Source: [Actinomadura] parvosata subsp. kistnae
GTDB taxonomy: Bacteria; Actinomycetota; Actinomycetes; Streptosporangiales; Streptosporangiaceae
Length of the DNA: 50,079 nucleotides
Reading direction: 5' to 3'
Assembly (NCBI RefSeq): GCF_900323885.1
Contig: NZ_OOHJ01000010.1
Span: forward strand, 1 to 50,079
Shown: piece after piece, positions 32,573 through 40,836 of the stretch
How positions within the stretch are numbered: position 1 is the first letter of the stretch
How the letters are laid out: each line of letters opens with the position of its first letter
The notes under the pieces: model-generated
Told to the model about the DNA's origin: nothing
Seen by the model: only the letters and a program-made list of their open reading frames with translations
Databases searched by the model: none
Position numbers and translations under genes: made by a program

Positions 32573-32628
32573 GAGAAAGGCGGACTCCTACCTGAGGGAG
32601 GTACAGGGAGGAGCCCGCCTTATGAGGT

Positions 32629-32766
32629 CGCGCCCGAGGTCGAGGTCGGCGACGGTGCCAGCTGCTCTGCCAGTTGAACTACGGACCCCGAGGGATCCGG
32701 CGAGATTCGAACTCGCAACCAGCCGTTTATCAGACGGAAGGAACCGTTGCCTGCGCACCGGGCGCG
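32629..32766 (-). ncRNA. Y-RNA-like gene A with permuted tRNA-like domain
   Basis: On the minus strand an outer stem CGCGCCCG (32766-32759) pairs with CGGGCGCG at 32636-32629. Inside it the conserved GGTGCGCA leads to GGCAACGGT, which pairs with ACCGTCGCC apart from an A-C mismatch, like the bulged Ro60-binding helix. Within this stem lies a tRNA-like domain in permuted order: a 4-bp/7-nt hairpin (CCGT-CTGATAA-ACGG), a T-arm (GCGAG-TTCGAAT-CTCGC), an acceptor helix (CGGATCCC with GGGGTCCG) closed on itself, and a D-arm (GTTC-AACTGGCA-GAGC). It lies 57 bp upstream of the Ro60 gene. Confidence 0.8.
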
Positions 32767-32782
32767 TCTTCAGTTGTGGGTT

Positions 32783-32906
32783 CCTCCCGAGGTCGTGGTG
32801 ACGGCGCGGTGCCCTCGAAGGGCTGTAGAGGACCTGTCAGGGTGCCTCTACCGGAATCGAACCGGCCTTCTGGTGGTGAAGTAGGCGCTGTCGGCGCACC
32901 GGGAGG
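32783..32906 (-). ncRNA. Y-RNA-like gene B with permuted tRNA-like domain
   Basis: Outer stem CCTCCCG (32906-32900) pairs with CGGGAGG (32789-32783). The conserved GGTGCGC follows; the inner helix GACAGCGC with GCGCCGTC again has an A-C mismatch at the fourth pair. The tRNA-like part has a 4-bp/7-nt hairpin (CTTC-ACCACCA-GAAG), a T-arm (CCGG-TTCGATT-CCGG), a 7-bp acceptor (GTAGAGG with CCTCTAC) closed by a 13-nt loop, and a short D-arm (GCCC-TTCGA-GGGC). Paired changes relative to A and C preserve every helix, which supports a functional RNA. Confidence 0.75.
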
Positions 32907-32927
32907 TGCAAAGGGGTCAAGTTGGGT

Positions 32928-32971
32928 CTTCCCCGAGGTCGAACCGGCGACGGGACACTAAGGACCTGCAG
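32928..32971 (-). ncRNA. 3' half of Y-RNA-like gene C, cut off by the IS
   Basis: Minus-strand CCCGTCGCC, GACCTCGGGGAAG is the 3' strand of a Y stem with no matching 5' strand beside it. The outer CGGGGAAG (32935-32928) is exactly complementary to CTTCCCCG at 34781-34774, on the far side of the 1.7-kb insertion. The inner CCGTCGCC pairs with GGCAACGG there, with the same A-C mismatch as in gene A. CTGCAG at 32966-32971 borders the element. Confidence 0.75.
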
Positions 32972-34657
32972 ATTATTAACACGCGGGTTTGATCTTGTTG
33001 GCGGCCTTGGTGTCTTCGGCGAGGACGCGTGCGTGCAGGACGCGCAGCAGCCCAGGCGGGGTGGGTGCGGGTGGGATGTGGGTGCCGTGCTGATCGAGGA
33101 GTAGGCCGATGCTTCGGGTGGTGCGGTAGGCGGTGGTCCGGCTGGTGCCGAACAGAACCGCCAGGGGTTCGATGGCAAGGCCCAGCCGCTGGTGCAGCAC
33201 CGTGAGCAGGACCTGGTCGGTGAACGCCACAGTGGGCGGCCGGCCCGCTTTGATTCGCGGGCGTTGCTGATCGCGGGCTTGCAGGTTGATGGTCAGGCGG
33301 TCCAGTTCCGGGCGGGGCATGCCGGTCAGGGTGGGATCGGACAGGACCTGCGGGTCCCACCGTTCGGCCGGTTGGTCGTGACCGGTGGCGTCGGGGTCGG
33401 TGTCCAGGGTGGGGTGCAGGGTGTAGTTCCAGTCGCCGTGGAAGAGGTGCCGGGTCAGGGGCAGGGCGGCCAGCTCGGCGTCGCTGACGCGGGCGCCGAG
33501 CGGGTAGACGCCGGTGTCAAGTGCGGCCTGCACTTGCAATCCGGTGCTCGTGGTGGTGGCGGCGATGCTGTTGACCACCACTTCGTGGCTGGTCAGCGGT
33601 CTGCCGCGCCAGTTCATCGTGATGTGGGCGAACAGCCGGTGCTCCACCTTGTTCCATTTCGAGGTTCCGGGCGGCAGGTGGCAGACGGTGATGGTCAGGC
33701 CGGTCTCGGCGGCCAGAGCGGCCAGTTCGCTCTTCCAAGCGCGGGTGCGGTAGCCGTTCGCGCCGCCGGCATCGGCGGTGATCAGCAGCCGGGTGGCCTG
33801 CGGGTAAGCGGCGCTGCCCTGGGCATGCCACCAGCGGCGGATGGAGGCGACCGCGAACGCGGCGGTGTCGTGGTCGGTGCCGACGTTCACCCAGCCGGTG
33901 TTGGCCGCGATGTCGTAGATGCCGTACGGGATCGCCTTCCCGGATGCGGACTCGGCGAAGTCGTGGACGTTGACCAGCACCGGCTCACCGGCCGGCCGCC
34001 ACTCCCGTCCGGCGTTCTTGAACGGCCCGAGCAGTTCCTTCTTCTTGGTGTCCACGCTGATCACCGGCTGTCCGGCATCGCGATACGCGCGGACCTGCTC
34101 ATTGAGGTGGCGGAACTGCGCATCGCGATCCGGGTGCCGGCCGCCCTCCAGCGTCTTGGCGTTGCCCTGCAGGCTGAACCCCTCAGTGCGCAGGATGTCG
34201 GCGACGGTGTCGGCCGACACCCGGTGCCCCTGGCCGGTGAGCTCACCGGCCAGCTTGCGGGTGGACTTGGTGGTCCAGCGCAGCGGCGAGGTCGGATCCC
34301 CACGCTCATCCGGCTCCACCAGCGCCAGCAGCATGGCCCGTAACTGGGGGTCGATGTCGACCAGTCGCTTCCGTCCTCCGCCTGGCCGACGGACCCGTCC
34401 CAACGGCTCGGCGCCCGCCTCCAGCTCATCCACGCCCCGTGACACCGTGGCCTCGCGGACACTCGCCGCCTGGGCCACCGCCCGGATCCCGCCGTGCCCC
34501 AGTGCGCGCGCCTCGGCACCGAGCAGCAGCCGGCGTTGCCGCTCGTCCAGATGCGGCAAGATCACCTCAAGTTTCGCAGCCAGCATCTCTACGGTCTCCG
34601 CCGACACGCTCATACCAGACCATCGACCGCGAACCCGGAATGCTACGAGTTATTTCT
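32972..34657 (-). mobile_element. ISAzo13-type insertion sequence inside a Y-RNA gene
   Basis: About 1.69 kb carrying one DDE transposase. Both ends abut CTGCAG (32966-32971 and 34658-34663), a possible 6-bp target duplication. Because that sequence is palindromic, a 4-bp TGCA duplication with ends beginning GA is equally possible. The outermost bases show only a partial inverted repeat (GATTATTAACACG against GAGAAATAACTCG, 9 of 13). Removing the element joins the two halves of Y-RNA gene C into one foldable RNA. Confidence 0.8.
32976..34613 (-). CDS. ISAzo13-family transposase
   Basis: 545 residues from ATG 34613. An N-terminal helix-turn-helix region (IRAVAQAASVREATVSRGVD; DIDPQLRAMLLALVEP) is followed by the catalytic domain, with QPVISVDTKKKELLGPFKNA, then LLITADAGGANGYRTRAWKS and CHLPPGTSKWNKVEHRLFAH. 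These are characteristic of ISAzo13 (Rhodopirellula-type DDE) transposases. The C-terminal part after LHPTLD contains a second helix-turn-helix (HQRLGLAIEPLAVLFGTSRT). Frame intact, so the element may still be active. The stop lies five bases from the element's left end. Confidence 0.9.
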   Translation of the reverse strand: MSVSAETVEMLAAKLEVILPHLDERQRRLLLGAEARALGHGGIRAVAQAASVREATVSRGVDELEAGAEPLGRVRRPGGGRKRLVDIDPQLRAMLLALVEPDERGDPTSPLRWTTKSTRKLAGELTGQGHRVSADTVADILRTEGFSLQGNAKTLEGGRHPDRDAQFRHLNEQVRAYRDAGQPVISVDTKKKELLGPFKNAGREWRPAGEPVLVNVHDFAESASGKAIPYGIYDIAANTGWVNVGTDHDTAAFAVASIRRWWHAQGSAAYPQATRLLITADAGGANGYRTRAWKSELAALAAETGLTITVCHLPPGTSKWNKVEHRLFAHITMNWRGRPLTSHEVVVNSIAATTTSTGLQVQAALDTGVYPLGARVSDAELAALPLTRHLFHGDWNYTLHPTLDTDPDATGHDQPAERWDPQVLSDPTLTGMPRPELDRLTINLQARDQQRPRIKAGRPPTVAFTDQVLLTVLHQRLGLAIEPLAVLFGTSRTTAYRTTRSIGLLLDQHGTHIPPAPTPPGLLRVLHARVLAEDTKAANKIKPAC

Positions 34658-34781
34658 CTGCAGGCCCTAAGCGTGCTAGCCAGTTACACCACAAGCCGCA
34701 TGGAGGTGGCGACTTGCCGGGACTCGAACCCGGACTACTCGCTCCAGAGGCGAAGGAACCGTTGCCTGCGCACCGGGGAAG
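34658..34781 (-). ncRNA. 5' half of Y-RNA-like gene C, cut off by the IS
   Basis: Starting at CTTCCCCG (34781-34774) it carries GGTGCGCAGGCAACGGT, identical to gene A in this stretch. It continues with a hairpin (TCGC-CTCTGGA-GCGA), T-arm (CCGGG-TTCGAGT-CCCGG), acceptor (CAAGTCGC with GCGGCTTG) and D-arm (GTGT-AACTGGCTA-GCAC). The sequence ends at CTGCAG where the element begins, before the 3' strand of the Y stem, which is found at 32928-32971. Confidence 0.75.
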
Positions 34782-34795
34782 GGTGAAGTTGTAGA

Positions 34796-34867
34796 CCTCC
34801 CGAGATCGGGACGGCACCGGATCGGTTTCCTTGACAAAGAAGTAACCGGAGCCTGCGCACCGGGAGG
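34796..34867 (-). ncRNA. Minimal Y-RNA-like gene D, no tRNA-like domain
   Basis: 72 nt on the minus strand. Outer stem CCTCCCG (34867-34861) pairs with CGGGAGG (34802-34796). Conserved GGTGCGCA is followed by GGCTCCGG, which pairs with CCGGTGCC except for one mismatch at the same fourth position as in A-C. Where the others carry the tRNA-like domain, D has only a short hairpin (TTCTT-TGTCA-AGGAA). It is the most upstream of the array. Confidence 0.7.
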
Positions 34868-34940
34868 GGTGGAGATCGTCGCGAGAGAAAAGATAGCGGA
34901 GTCGCTAGCGAATAAGCGAACCGGTTTCGTGTGACCGTGG

Positions 34941-35267
34941 TCACCGCTGCGGTGCGGGTGGGATCAGTTCGCGCCCCAGCTCGTCGAGACGGGTCAGGAA
35001 GACGTCGATGTCGGCTCGGCGTTCGGCTGTGACCCAGACGACACGGATGATCTCGTGCAGGACGTGGCCACGCTCTTGACCGAGGCCGATGAAGCCCGCG
35101 CGGCGGAGCCGGTCGGCGGCGCCGGAGATGCTGAGCTCCCATGCCCTGCGGGCCTGCTCGGTGGCGTCGTCGCCGGGGTCGTCGGGGGAGAGGCGGTCGT
35201 TGAGCTGGGCAGTCGAGATGCCGAGCCGTCGCGCGTGTCGTTCGGCGGCGGAGATGTAGTGGTTCAT
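34941..35267 (-). CDS. Small protein of unknown function
   Basis: 108 residues from ATG 35267, overlapping the previous stop by ATGA. MNHYISAAERHARRLGISTA, then AWELSISGAADRLRRAGFIG and IRVVWVTAERRADIDVFLTR are amphipathic and helix-rich. It is the second gene of a two-gene operon just upstream of the Y-RNA array on the same strand. Its stop is 73 nt from Y-RNA D, so read-through into the array is possible. No family recognised. Confidence 0.5.
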   Translation of the reverse strand: MNHYISAAERHARRLGISTAQLNDRLSPDDPGDDATEQARRAWELSISGAADRLRRAGFIGLGQERGHVLHEIIRVVWVTAERRADIDVFLTRLDELGRELIPPAPQR

Positions 35268-35524
35268 AGAGCCTCATTGAGGACGTGGATCAGCGCCAGC
35301 AACTCGTTGGTGAGCTGCTGCAGGTCCTCTCCTTCGGCCCGGTCGGCAAGGCCGGCGAGGCGCAGCACTGCTTGGGCGAATTGGCGGTGCTGCCACAGCA
35401 GGGTGGGGAAAACCTCTCCGGCGGCGGTAGCGGCGCAGGCCGCGATGCGCGTTTCGGCCACCACCCGGCGGCACTGCGATTCGCTCACGCGTTCGATGGT
35501 AGCGGCGGGAGGAGGGATAGCCAC
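35264..35524 (-). CDS. Small helical protein of unknown function
   Basis: 86 residues from GTG 35524; GTG 35488 is an alternative start. CRRVVAETRIAACAATAAGE, FPTLLWQHRQFAQAVLRLAG and LQQLTNELLALIHVLNEAL suggest an all-helical fold. Coupled to the following gene by ATGA. Neither start has a good SD. Unknown function. Confidence 0.45.
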   Translation of the reverse strand: MAIPPPAATIERVSESQCRRVVAETRIAACAATAAGEVFPTLLWQHRQFAQAVLRLAGLADRAEGEDLQQLTNELLALIHVLNEAL

Positions 35525-35743
35525 AGACCGGTAGGGGGCGGCCTCCGGATACCTGCGCCTACCCGCGCCCGGAGACCGCCTTCTCGCTCCCGAAACAGAG
35601 CAACCACAGGGCCAGTCGCGCTTGGCGGAGACAACCAGTGGCGGCTTCCATCATGGCACTCATAGGGAGTTGTGGCACCCGCCGCAACTGACCGGTGGGG
35701 GTAAGAGTCTCGCGGAGCCCGTGGGGGAGCGGTGGAATGAGTC

Positions 35744-37165
35744 ATGGGACTCTTCTTACGCTCTCCCCAATCACAAGCAGGCCCGCCCGAGCTACACCCG
35801 CCGCGGTCAATGTGGTGGTGGATCATCCCAGCAGCTCTACTGATCGGCGCTGCGGCCTGGGCCACGTCCGCCTGGCTGCTGCAGGACCTGGACAAGCTGC
35901 CCATCGACAAGCAAATCTCCGCTCGCATCGAAGCTGCTCGTACTGCACTCGGTGCAGCGGCCGGCGTCGGTGCCGCCGTCACCCTGCTGCTGGCCGTACG
36001 CCGACAGCGGCACCAGGAACTGGCTACCGCGCACACCACGCACGACGCCGCCGAACGCCGGGTCACCGAGCTATACACCAAAGCCGTCGAGCAGCTCGGC
36101 AACGATCAGGCGCCGGTTCGTCTCGGCGGACTGTACGCCCTGGAACGCCTCGGGCAGAACGCTCCCATACTGCAGCAAACTATCGTTGACGTAATCTGCG
36201 CGTATCTTCGGATGCCCTACGTTCTGCCCTCAGACGAAAGTCGCCCCAGCGAGTCCGCTGTTCCGCGCGCAAGTATCTCCGGCGTGTCGGAACCTCCTTC
36301 CGCTACACGGGATCCGCATGAGGAGCACGAGGTCCGTCTTACCGCGCAACGTATTATCGCCACGCATCTTCGCTTCCACCCGCCAATGCGACGGCGCTGG
36401 TGGCAGCGACGTGAAGCTGACATAAATACTCAGTTTTGGCCGGACGTCCGGCTCGATCTTACCGGCGCCACTCTACTAAACTTTGACCTTACCGGCTGCT
36501 CCCTCCGTGAAGCGCGCTTCACTAGGGCGACCTTCTCTGGTCCCGCCCTATTCGGCAGGGTAACTTTCTCCGGCCTGGTCAAATTTAATGGAGCAGTCTT
36601 CTCCGGAGACTCATGGTTCGACGGGGCTGTGTTTTCCGATAGGGCGACGTTTGGCGGAGCAACCTTCATGGGCCATTCGGGATTCGGGACTGCAACCTTC
36701 GCTCGTGATGTCAGTTTCAATCGATCCGTCTTCGTCCGAGATGCCAGGTTCAGCGAGACAATCTTCTCAGGAGCAGCCAGGTTTAGTGGGGCGACCTTTG
36801 CTGAGGCAGCTAGGTTCAGCAAGGCGACCTTTGCTGAGAATGCTGGATTCGACGGCGCTACTTTCTCTCGTCTCGCCGAATTCGGTGCCGCAATCTTCGC
36901 CTTTCGGGCCGGGTTCGACGGTGCAACGTTTTGCGGCCACGCCAAGTTTGACGGTGTCACCTTCTCTGGTCACGCATGGTTCGAGGCGGCAACAGGCTTG
37001 GAGGCGGCGCAGGTGGAAGGCGCACGCGTGGCTCCAGCGGGCATGGAAGTGGCGCGACGGTGGCCCACGGCTTGGCGGGAGGAAGCCGGCGTGGACGGGT
37101 GGCAGGCGCTGAGCCTGGCGTCCGAGCCGGTGGAGCTACAGGCTGCTGACCCGCCCGAGGAGTGA
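35744..37165 (+). CDS. Pentapeptide-repeat membrane protein
   Basis: 473 residues from ATG 35744. A Pro-rich start is followed by two membrane helices (WWWIIPAALLIGAAAWATSA; LGAAAGVGAAVTLLLAVRRQ) and a helical linker with the AERRVTELYTKAVEQLGNDQ and VRLGGLYALERLGQ motifs common in actinobacterial membrane pentapeptide proteins. The second half is a run of about 17 degenerate pentapeptides (FSGPALFGRVTFSGLVKFNG, ATFAEAARFSKATFAENAGF), giving a right-handed beta-helix. Proteins of this layout are common in actinomycetes with no defined role. Intact. Confidence 0.8.
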   Translation: MGLFLRSPQSQAGPPELHPPRSMWWWIIPAALLIGAAAWATSAWLLQDLDKLPIDKQISARIEAARTALGAAAGVGAAVTLLLAVRRQRHQELATAHTTHDAAERRVTELYTKAVEQLGNDQAPVRLGGLYALERLGQNAPILQQTIVDVICAYLRMPYVLPSDESRPSESAVPRASISGVSEPPSATRDPHEEHEVRLTAQRIIATHLRFHPPMRRRWWQRREADINTQFWPDVRLDLTGATLLNFDLTGCSLREARFTRATFSGPALFGRVTFSGLVKFNGAVFSGDSWFDGAVFSDRATFGGATFMGHSGFGTATFARDVSFNRSVFVRDARFSETIFSGAARFSGATFAEAARFSKATFAENAGFDGATFSRLAEFGAAIFAFRAGFDGATFCGHAKFDGVTFSGHAWFEAATGLEAAQVEGARVAPAGMEVARRWPTAWREEAGVDGWQALSLASEPVELQAADPPEE

Positions 37166-37589
37166 CAGATGGGAAGGAGGGGCGGGCTGGTGCCCGCGTC
37201 TGATCAACCCGCGTTGTGCTGGTAGGGCGGCGCCCGCCCTTCGTCTGCGGCCGCCAGTTCCAGCGTGTGGCGCTGGAACTCCGTCAAGATGATGTCCGGC
37301 CGATGGGGGCGCGGAGCATAACGGTCACAGGCGCAGGGCTGATGCCGTTGGTCTGGGTCGGCGTGCGGGGGAGCGGGCTCGTGCTGATCTGGATGCCGAT
37401 CTAGATGTGGTCCGCCGGTTCGTGGGGCCTGGCTGGGGGAGTGTGCTCGCGGTAGGGGCGGCCGTCATGTCGTGGGTGGCGCGCGCGCTGACCAGGGAAG
37501 TCACGCCCCGGGTTGTGTGGACGCGGGAGGGCGTCTGCTCGGGGTTGTACGGGTCATGGACGGCCCGAACAGGGGTCCTGGGTCCTGGG
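37166..37589. other. 424-bp non-coding stretch before the IS21 element
   Basis: No convincing gene, RNA or strong hairpin is visible. It contains short GC-rich open frames without start signals and ends with a GGGTCCTGGGTCCTGGGT direct repeat just outside the IS end. Confidence 0.4.
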
Positions 37590-37745
37590 TGTCGACGATC
37601 ACGGAATTGATCAGTTTGAGGCTTCCGCCATCACGTAATTGAGCACCACGATCACGTTATTGACCCTGGTCAGGGCGTGCGTGTCGGGATGGACCCGGTC
37701 ATCGGAAGATCAGCATTCTTGCCCTCGTCACGGGACGGGGGGCCG

Positions 37746-39334
37746 ATGGCGAGGAGGACGTTCGACGTGGTGGACATCACCGAGATCTTGGTGCACTGGC
37801 ATGCCGGCCGGTCGAAGAACGAGATCGCGGCGAGTTTGGGATTGGCGCGTAATACGGTGCGCAAGTACGTGGCCGCGGCGGAGGAGGCCGGGATCGTGCC
37901 GGGCGGCGCGGCGATCAGCTCGGCCGAGTGGGCAGCGCGAGTGCGGGAGTGGTTTCCCGAGGTGGCCGACGGTCGGCTGCGGCAGGTGACGTGGCCGACC
38001 ATCGAGCAACACCGCGACTACATCGTCGGGCAGCTCAAGGCGGGGGTGACGGTCACCACGATCCATCAGCGGCTGCGCGATGAGGAAGGGCTGGCGGTCA
38101 GTATCGCCTCGATGCGCCGTTATGTGCACGCGAACCTGCCCGAGGAGGTGCGGGCTTCGCAGGTGCGGGTGCTGCGTCTGCGCGAGGCCGAACCCGGCGC
38201 CGAGGCGCAGATCGATTACGGGCAGCTGGGCCGCTGGACGGACCCGAGGAGCGGTCGCCGTCACACGGTGCAGGCGTTCGTGATGGTGCTGCCCGCCTCC
38301 CGGCACATGTTCGTCTACCCCGTGCTGAAGATGGATCAGCAGGCGTGGAGCAGTGCGCATGTGGCCGCGTTCGCCTTCTTCGGCGGCTGCCCGGCCAGGT
38401 TGGTACCGGACAACCTCAAGACCGGCGTCGATCGTCCTGATCTTTATGATCCGAAGATCAACCGCGCGTATGCCGAGCTGGCCTCGCATTACGGCGTGCT
38501 GGTCGACCCCGCCCGCTCCCGCAAACCGCGCGACAAGGCCAGCGTCGAGCGGCCGATGCCCTATATCCGTGACAGCTTCTGGCGCGGCCGCAGCTTCGCC
38601 AGTCTGGAGGAGATGCGCGAGCAGGCGGTGCGCTGGTGCCTGGAGGTCGCCGGGACTCGCGCATGCCGGCCGCTGGCCGATGCCGCACCGTTGGTGGTGT
38701 TCAACGCTGTCGAGGCCGGGCAGCTGCAGGCGCTGCCGCAGGCGCCGTTCGTGCTGTCACGCTGGAGCAGGGCCAAGGTCGGCCCGGACATCCATGCCCG
38801 CGTGGACAAGGTGCTCTACTCGATCCCATGGCGGTATCTGGGCCGTCAGCTCGATGTCCGCTCCACCGCGACCATGGTGCAGTTCTTCTGCGGCGGCGAG
38901 CTGATCAAAACCCATCCGCGCAAGCTGTCAGGCAAACAGACCGATCTGGGCGACTACCCGCCCGAGCGGGTCGCCTTCCACCAGCGCACTCCGGCCTGGT
39001 GCCGCAGACAAGCCGAACAGATCGGCCCGGCCTGCATCGAGGTGGTCAACGTGCTGCTTGCCGAAGGCGCCCTCTATCGGCTTCGAGCTGCCCAGGGCGT
39101 GCTCGGCCTGGCCGACAAACACGACCCCAACGGCTGGAGGCCGCCTGCGCCAGAGCGCTCGCGGTCGGTGATCCTTCTTATCGGACCGTCAAGGGCATCC
39201 TGGTGGCAGGCACCGAGTCCGATCCCGCCCGGCGGCCGCGGCGACGGCGGCGCGGAGGCGTTCCTGCACGGCCCGACGCGTTGTTCGCCGAGGTGATCCC
39301 CTTGCACGGCGCCAGCACACCAGCCGCCAGCTGA
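37746..39334 (+). CDS. istA: IS21 transposase IstA (frameshifted near 3' end)
   Basis: ATG 37746 (MARRTFDVVDITEILVHWHA) follows GGGGGG. The order is a helix-turn-helix (GRSKNEIAASLGLARNTVRK), a DDE core with AEAQIDYGQLGRWTD, SRHMFVYPVLKMDQQAWS and LVPDNLKTGV then DKASVERPMPYIRD, and a C-terminal beta-barrel (IPWRYLGRQLDVRSTA). Near 39125 a CCCC run has lost a base. One C more restores QRLEAACARALAVGDPSYRT and the usual end at 39334, whereas the written frame ends at 39296. The core is intact; the C-terminus, which contacts IstB, would be altered if the mutation is real. Confidence 0.85.
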
Positions 39335-39439
39335 CCACCTGCCCGATCACTCGCTCGTGGTGAGCACCTTCACCGCGAAGTACGGCCATCACCTTCGCGC
39401 TGAAGCGGCGCACCACGAACCACGAACAGGAGCTCCTTC

Positions 39440-40222
39440 ATGACCACCGTCACCGCGATCGAGACCGGCGCGCTGGACAAGGCGCTGCGCGCCCTCAAGC
39501 TTGGCGGCATGCTCGACACCCTGGATGCCCGCCTGGCCCAGGCCCGCGCCGGAGAACTCGGTCACGTCGACTTTCTCCAAGTCCTCTGCGAGGACGAGAT
39601 CTCCCGCCGCGACAGCGTGGCCATGCAGCGGCGGCTGCGCAAAGCCCGCTTCGAGCAGCAGGCCACCCTGGAAGGCTTCGACTTCGGCGCCAGCCCGAAA
39701 CTGCCCGCCGCCCAGATCCGCGACCTGGCCGCGCTGCGCTGGCTGCACGCCGGCGAGTCGGTCGTCCTGTATGGCCCGGTCGGAGTTGGCAAAAGCCACA
39801 TCGCCCAAGCTCTCGGGCATCTGGCCATCCGCCACGGCGCCGACGTCCGCTTCGCCAAGACCAGCCGCGCGCTGGCAGAGCTGGCCGGCGGACACGCCGA
39901 CCGCAGCTGGGCCCGCCGCCTGGCTGAACTCGCCCGACCGGCCGTGCTGATCCTCGACGACTTCGCGATGCGTGAGCTGACCGCAGCCCAGGCTGACGAC
40001 CTCTATGAGCTGATCAGCGAACGGACCGGCAAGTCTCTGATCCTGACCTCGAACAGGCAGCCGATGGACTGGTATCCGCTGTTTCCCAACCCCGTCGTCG
40101 CCGAGTCCCTCCTGGACCGGCTGATCAACAACAGCCACCAAGTCTTCATGAACGGACCAAGCTACCGCCCGAACAAACGCCCCGGGCGCGCCGTGACCCC
40201 CGGCAAGACGAACACCGGATAG
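39440..40222 (+). CDS. istB: IS21 helper ATPase IstB
   Basis: 260 residues from ATG 39440, with AGGAG upstream. An N-terminal helical domain (LDKALRALKLGGMLDTLDAR) leads to a AAA+ ATPase with Walker A GPVGVGKS, Walker B VLILDDFAMRE and sensor I LILTSNRQPMDWYPLF. The DRLINNSHQVFMNGPSYRPN tail is typical. IstB forms an ATP-dependent ring that selects the target and activates IstA. Intact. Confidence 0.92.
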   Translation: MTTVTAIETGALDKALRALKLGGMLDTLDARLAQARAGELGHVDFLQVLCEDEISRRDSVAMQRRLRKARFEQQATLEGFDFGASPKLPAAQIRDLAALRWLHAGESVVLYGPVGVGKSHIAQALGHLAIRHGADVRFAKTSRALAELAGGHADRSWARRLAELARPAVLILDDFAMRELTAAQADDLYELISERTGKSLILTSNRQPMDWYPLFPNPVVAESLLDRLINNSHQVFMNGPSYRPNKRPGRAVTPGKTNTG

Positions 40223-40289
40223 AACAGAAATCAGACCGGGACCTGGTCAATTACGTGAGCACGGGGCTGCTCAATATCGAGATCGCTCA

Positions 40290-40836
40290 CATCCTGGGAG
40301 TACCCGAGCCCACCCGAATGCGTGGTGTGCGATTGTGTGGACTGTGTCCCTACGGGTGGTGTGTGTACGTTCGGAGCGCTAGTGTGCGTCCTTACGGACC
40401 CTTCGGCCGGTCCGAGAATGCTGCGTGCGGACGGGAGAGCGTGTGAGTGACCACGTCGCGCCCAGCACGCGACGGGCACGCGCGCCGAGGATCGCCGTCC
40501 TCTGGCAAGGTTGCCGCGCGGTGATGCCCGACAGGGGACGGGAGGAGCAGCCCCGGAAATGAGAAAAGCCGCGCAGCGCGCGGCCTTCCCGGAGGTCGAT
40601 ACCACCGACCGGATCACTCAGCCCCCTGGCAACCAACCTACGAGCTGAGCAGTCGAGTCGCCGGTCCGGCCCTCTCAACTTCACACGCGCCTGAGGCGGA
40701 TCTCGCGTAGCGGCCCCACGCCGCTGCGGGGGGCTTCTGCGCGCCGAAACCGTGACGCTTGGAGCTGACCATAGCACGCGCTCAAGCGGCTATCTCGGCA
40801 TGCCCGGAATCCGTGACCCCGGGATGCGAGACAGCC
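40290..40836. other. 547-bp intergenic stretch with a hairpin
   Basis: There is no clear gene. It begins with GT-rich sequence (GTGTGCGATTGTGTGGACTG region) and contains the 40568-40584 terminator-like hairpin. A 7-bp element near 40400-40425 (CCTTCGGCCGGTCC) is also symmetric. A minus-strand non-coding transcript ending at the hairpin is possible. Confidence 0.35.
40568..40584 (-). terminator. Hairpin terminator on the minus strand
   Basis: GCCGCGC (40568-40574) and GCGCGGC (40578-40584) form a 7-bp stem with a 3-nt loop. On the minus strand it is followed by TTTTCTCATTT, a U-rich tail. No coding gene lies immediately upstream on that strand, so it may end a short RNA. Confidence 0.5.

Larger units (their letters stand above)
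37590..40289 (+). mobile_element. IS21-family insertion sequence
   Basis: A 2.7-kb istA/istB element. The left end, from TGTCGACGATCACGG, and the right end read inward, TGAGCGATCTCGAT, align as imperfect terminal repeats (15 of 19 over CGATC...CAG). Inside each end are further copies of TCACG(T/G)(A/T)ATTGA: three on the left (37599-37662) and one clear copy on the right near 40245. This is the multiple terminal repeat layout of IS21 elements. The target duplication could not be fixed. Confidence 0.75.

Noticed and set aside
32640..34880. Ordinary tRNA genes, suggested by TTCGAAT/TTCGATT T-loops and D-arm-like sequences
   Set aside because: The T-arm precedes the D-arm, acceptor strands are adjacent and closed on themselves, and all copies lie within a conserved Y-type stem next to a Ro60 gene. 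No standard cloverleaf order exists on either strand.
36430..37165. Regular tandem DNA repeat in the pentapeptide gene
   Set aside because: The repetition is at protein level (A-F/TF every five residues) with variable codons, as expected for pentapeptide repeats, not a DNA microsatellite.
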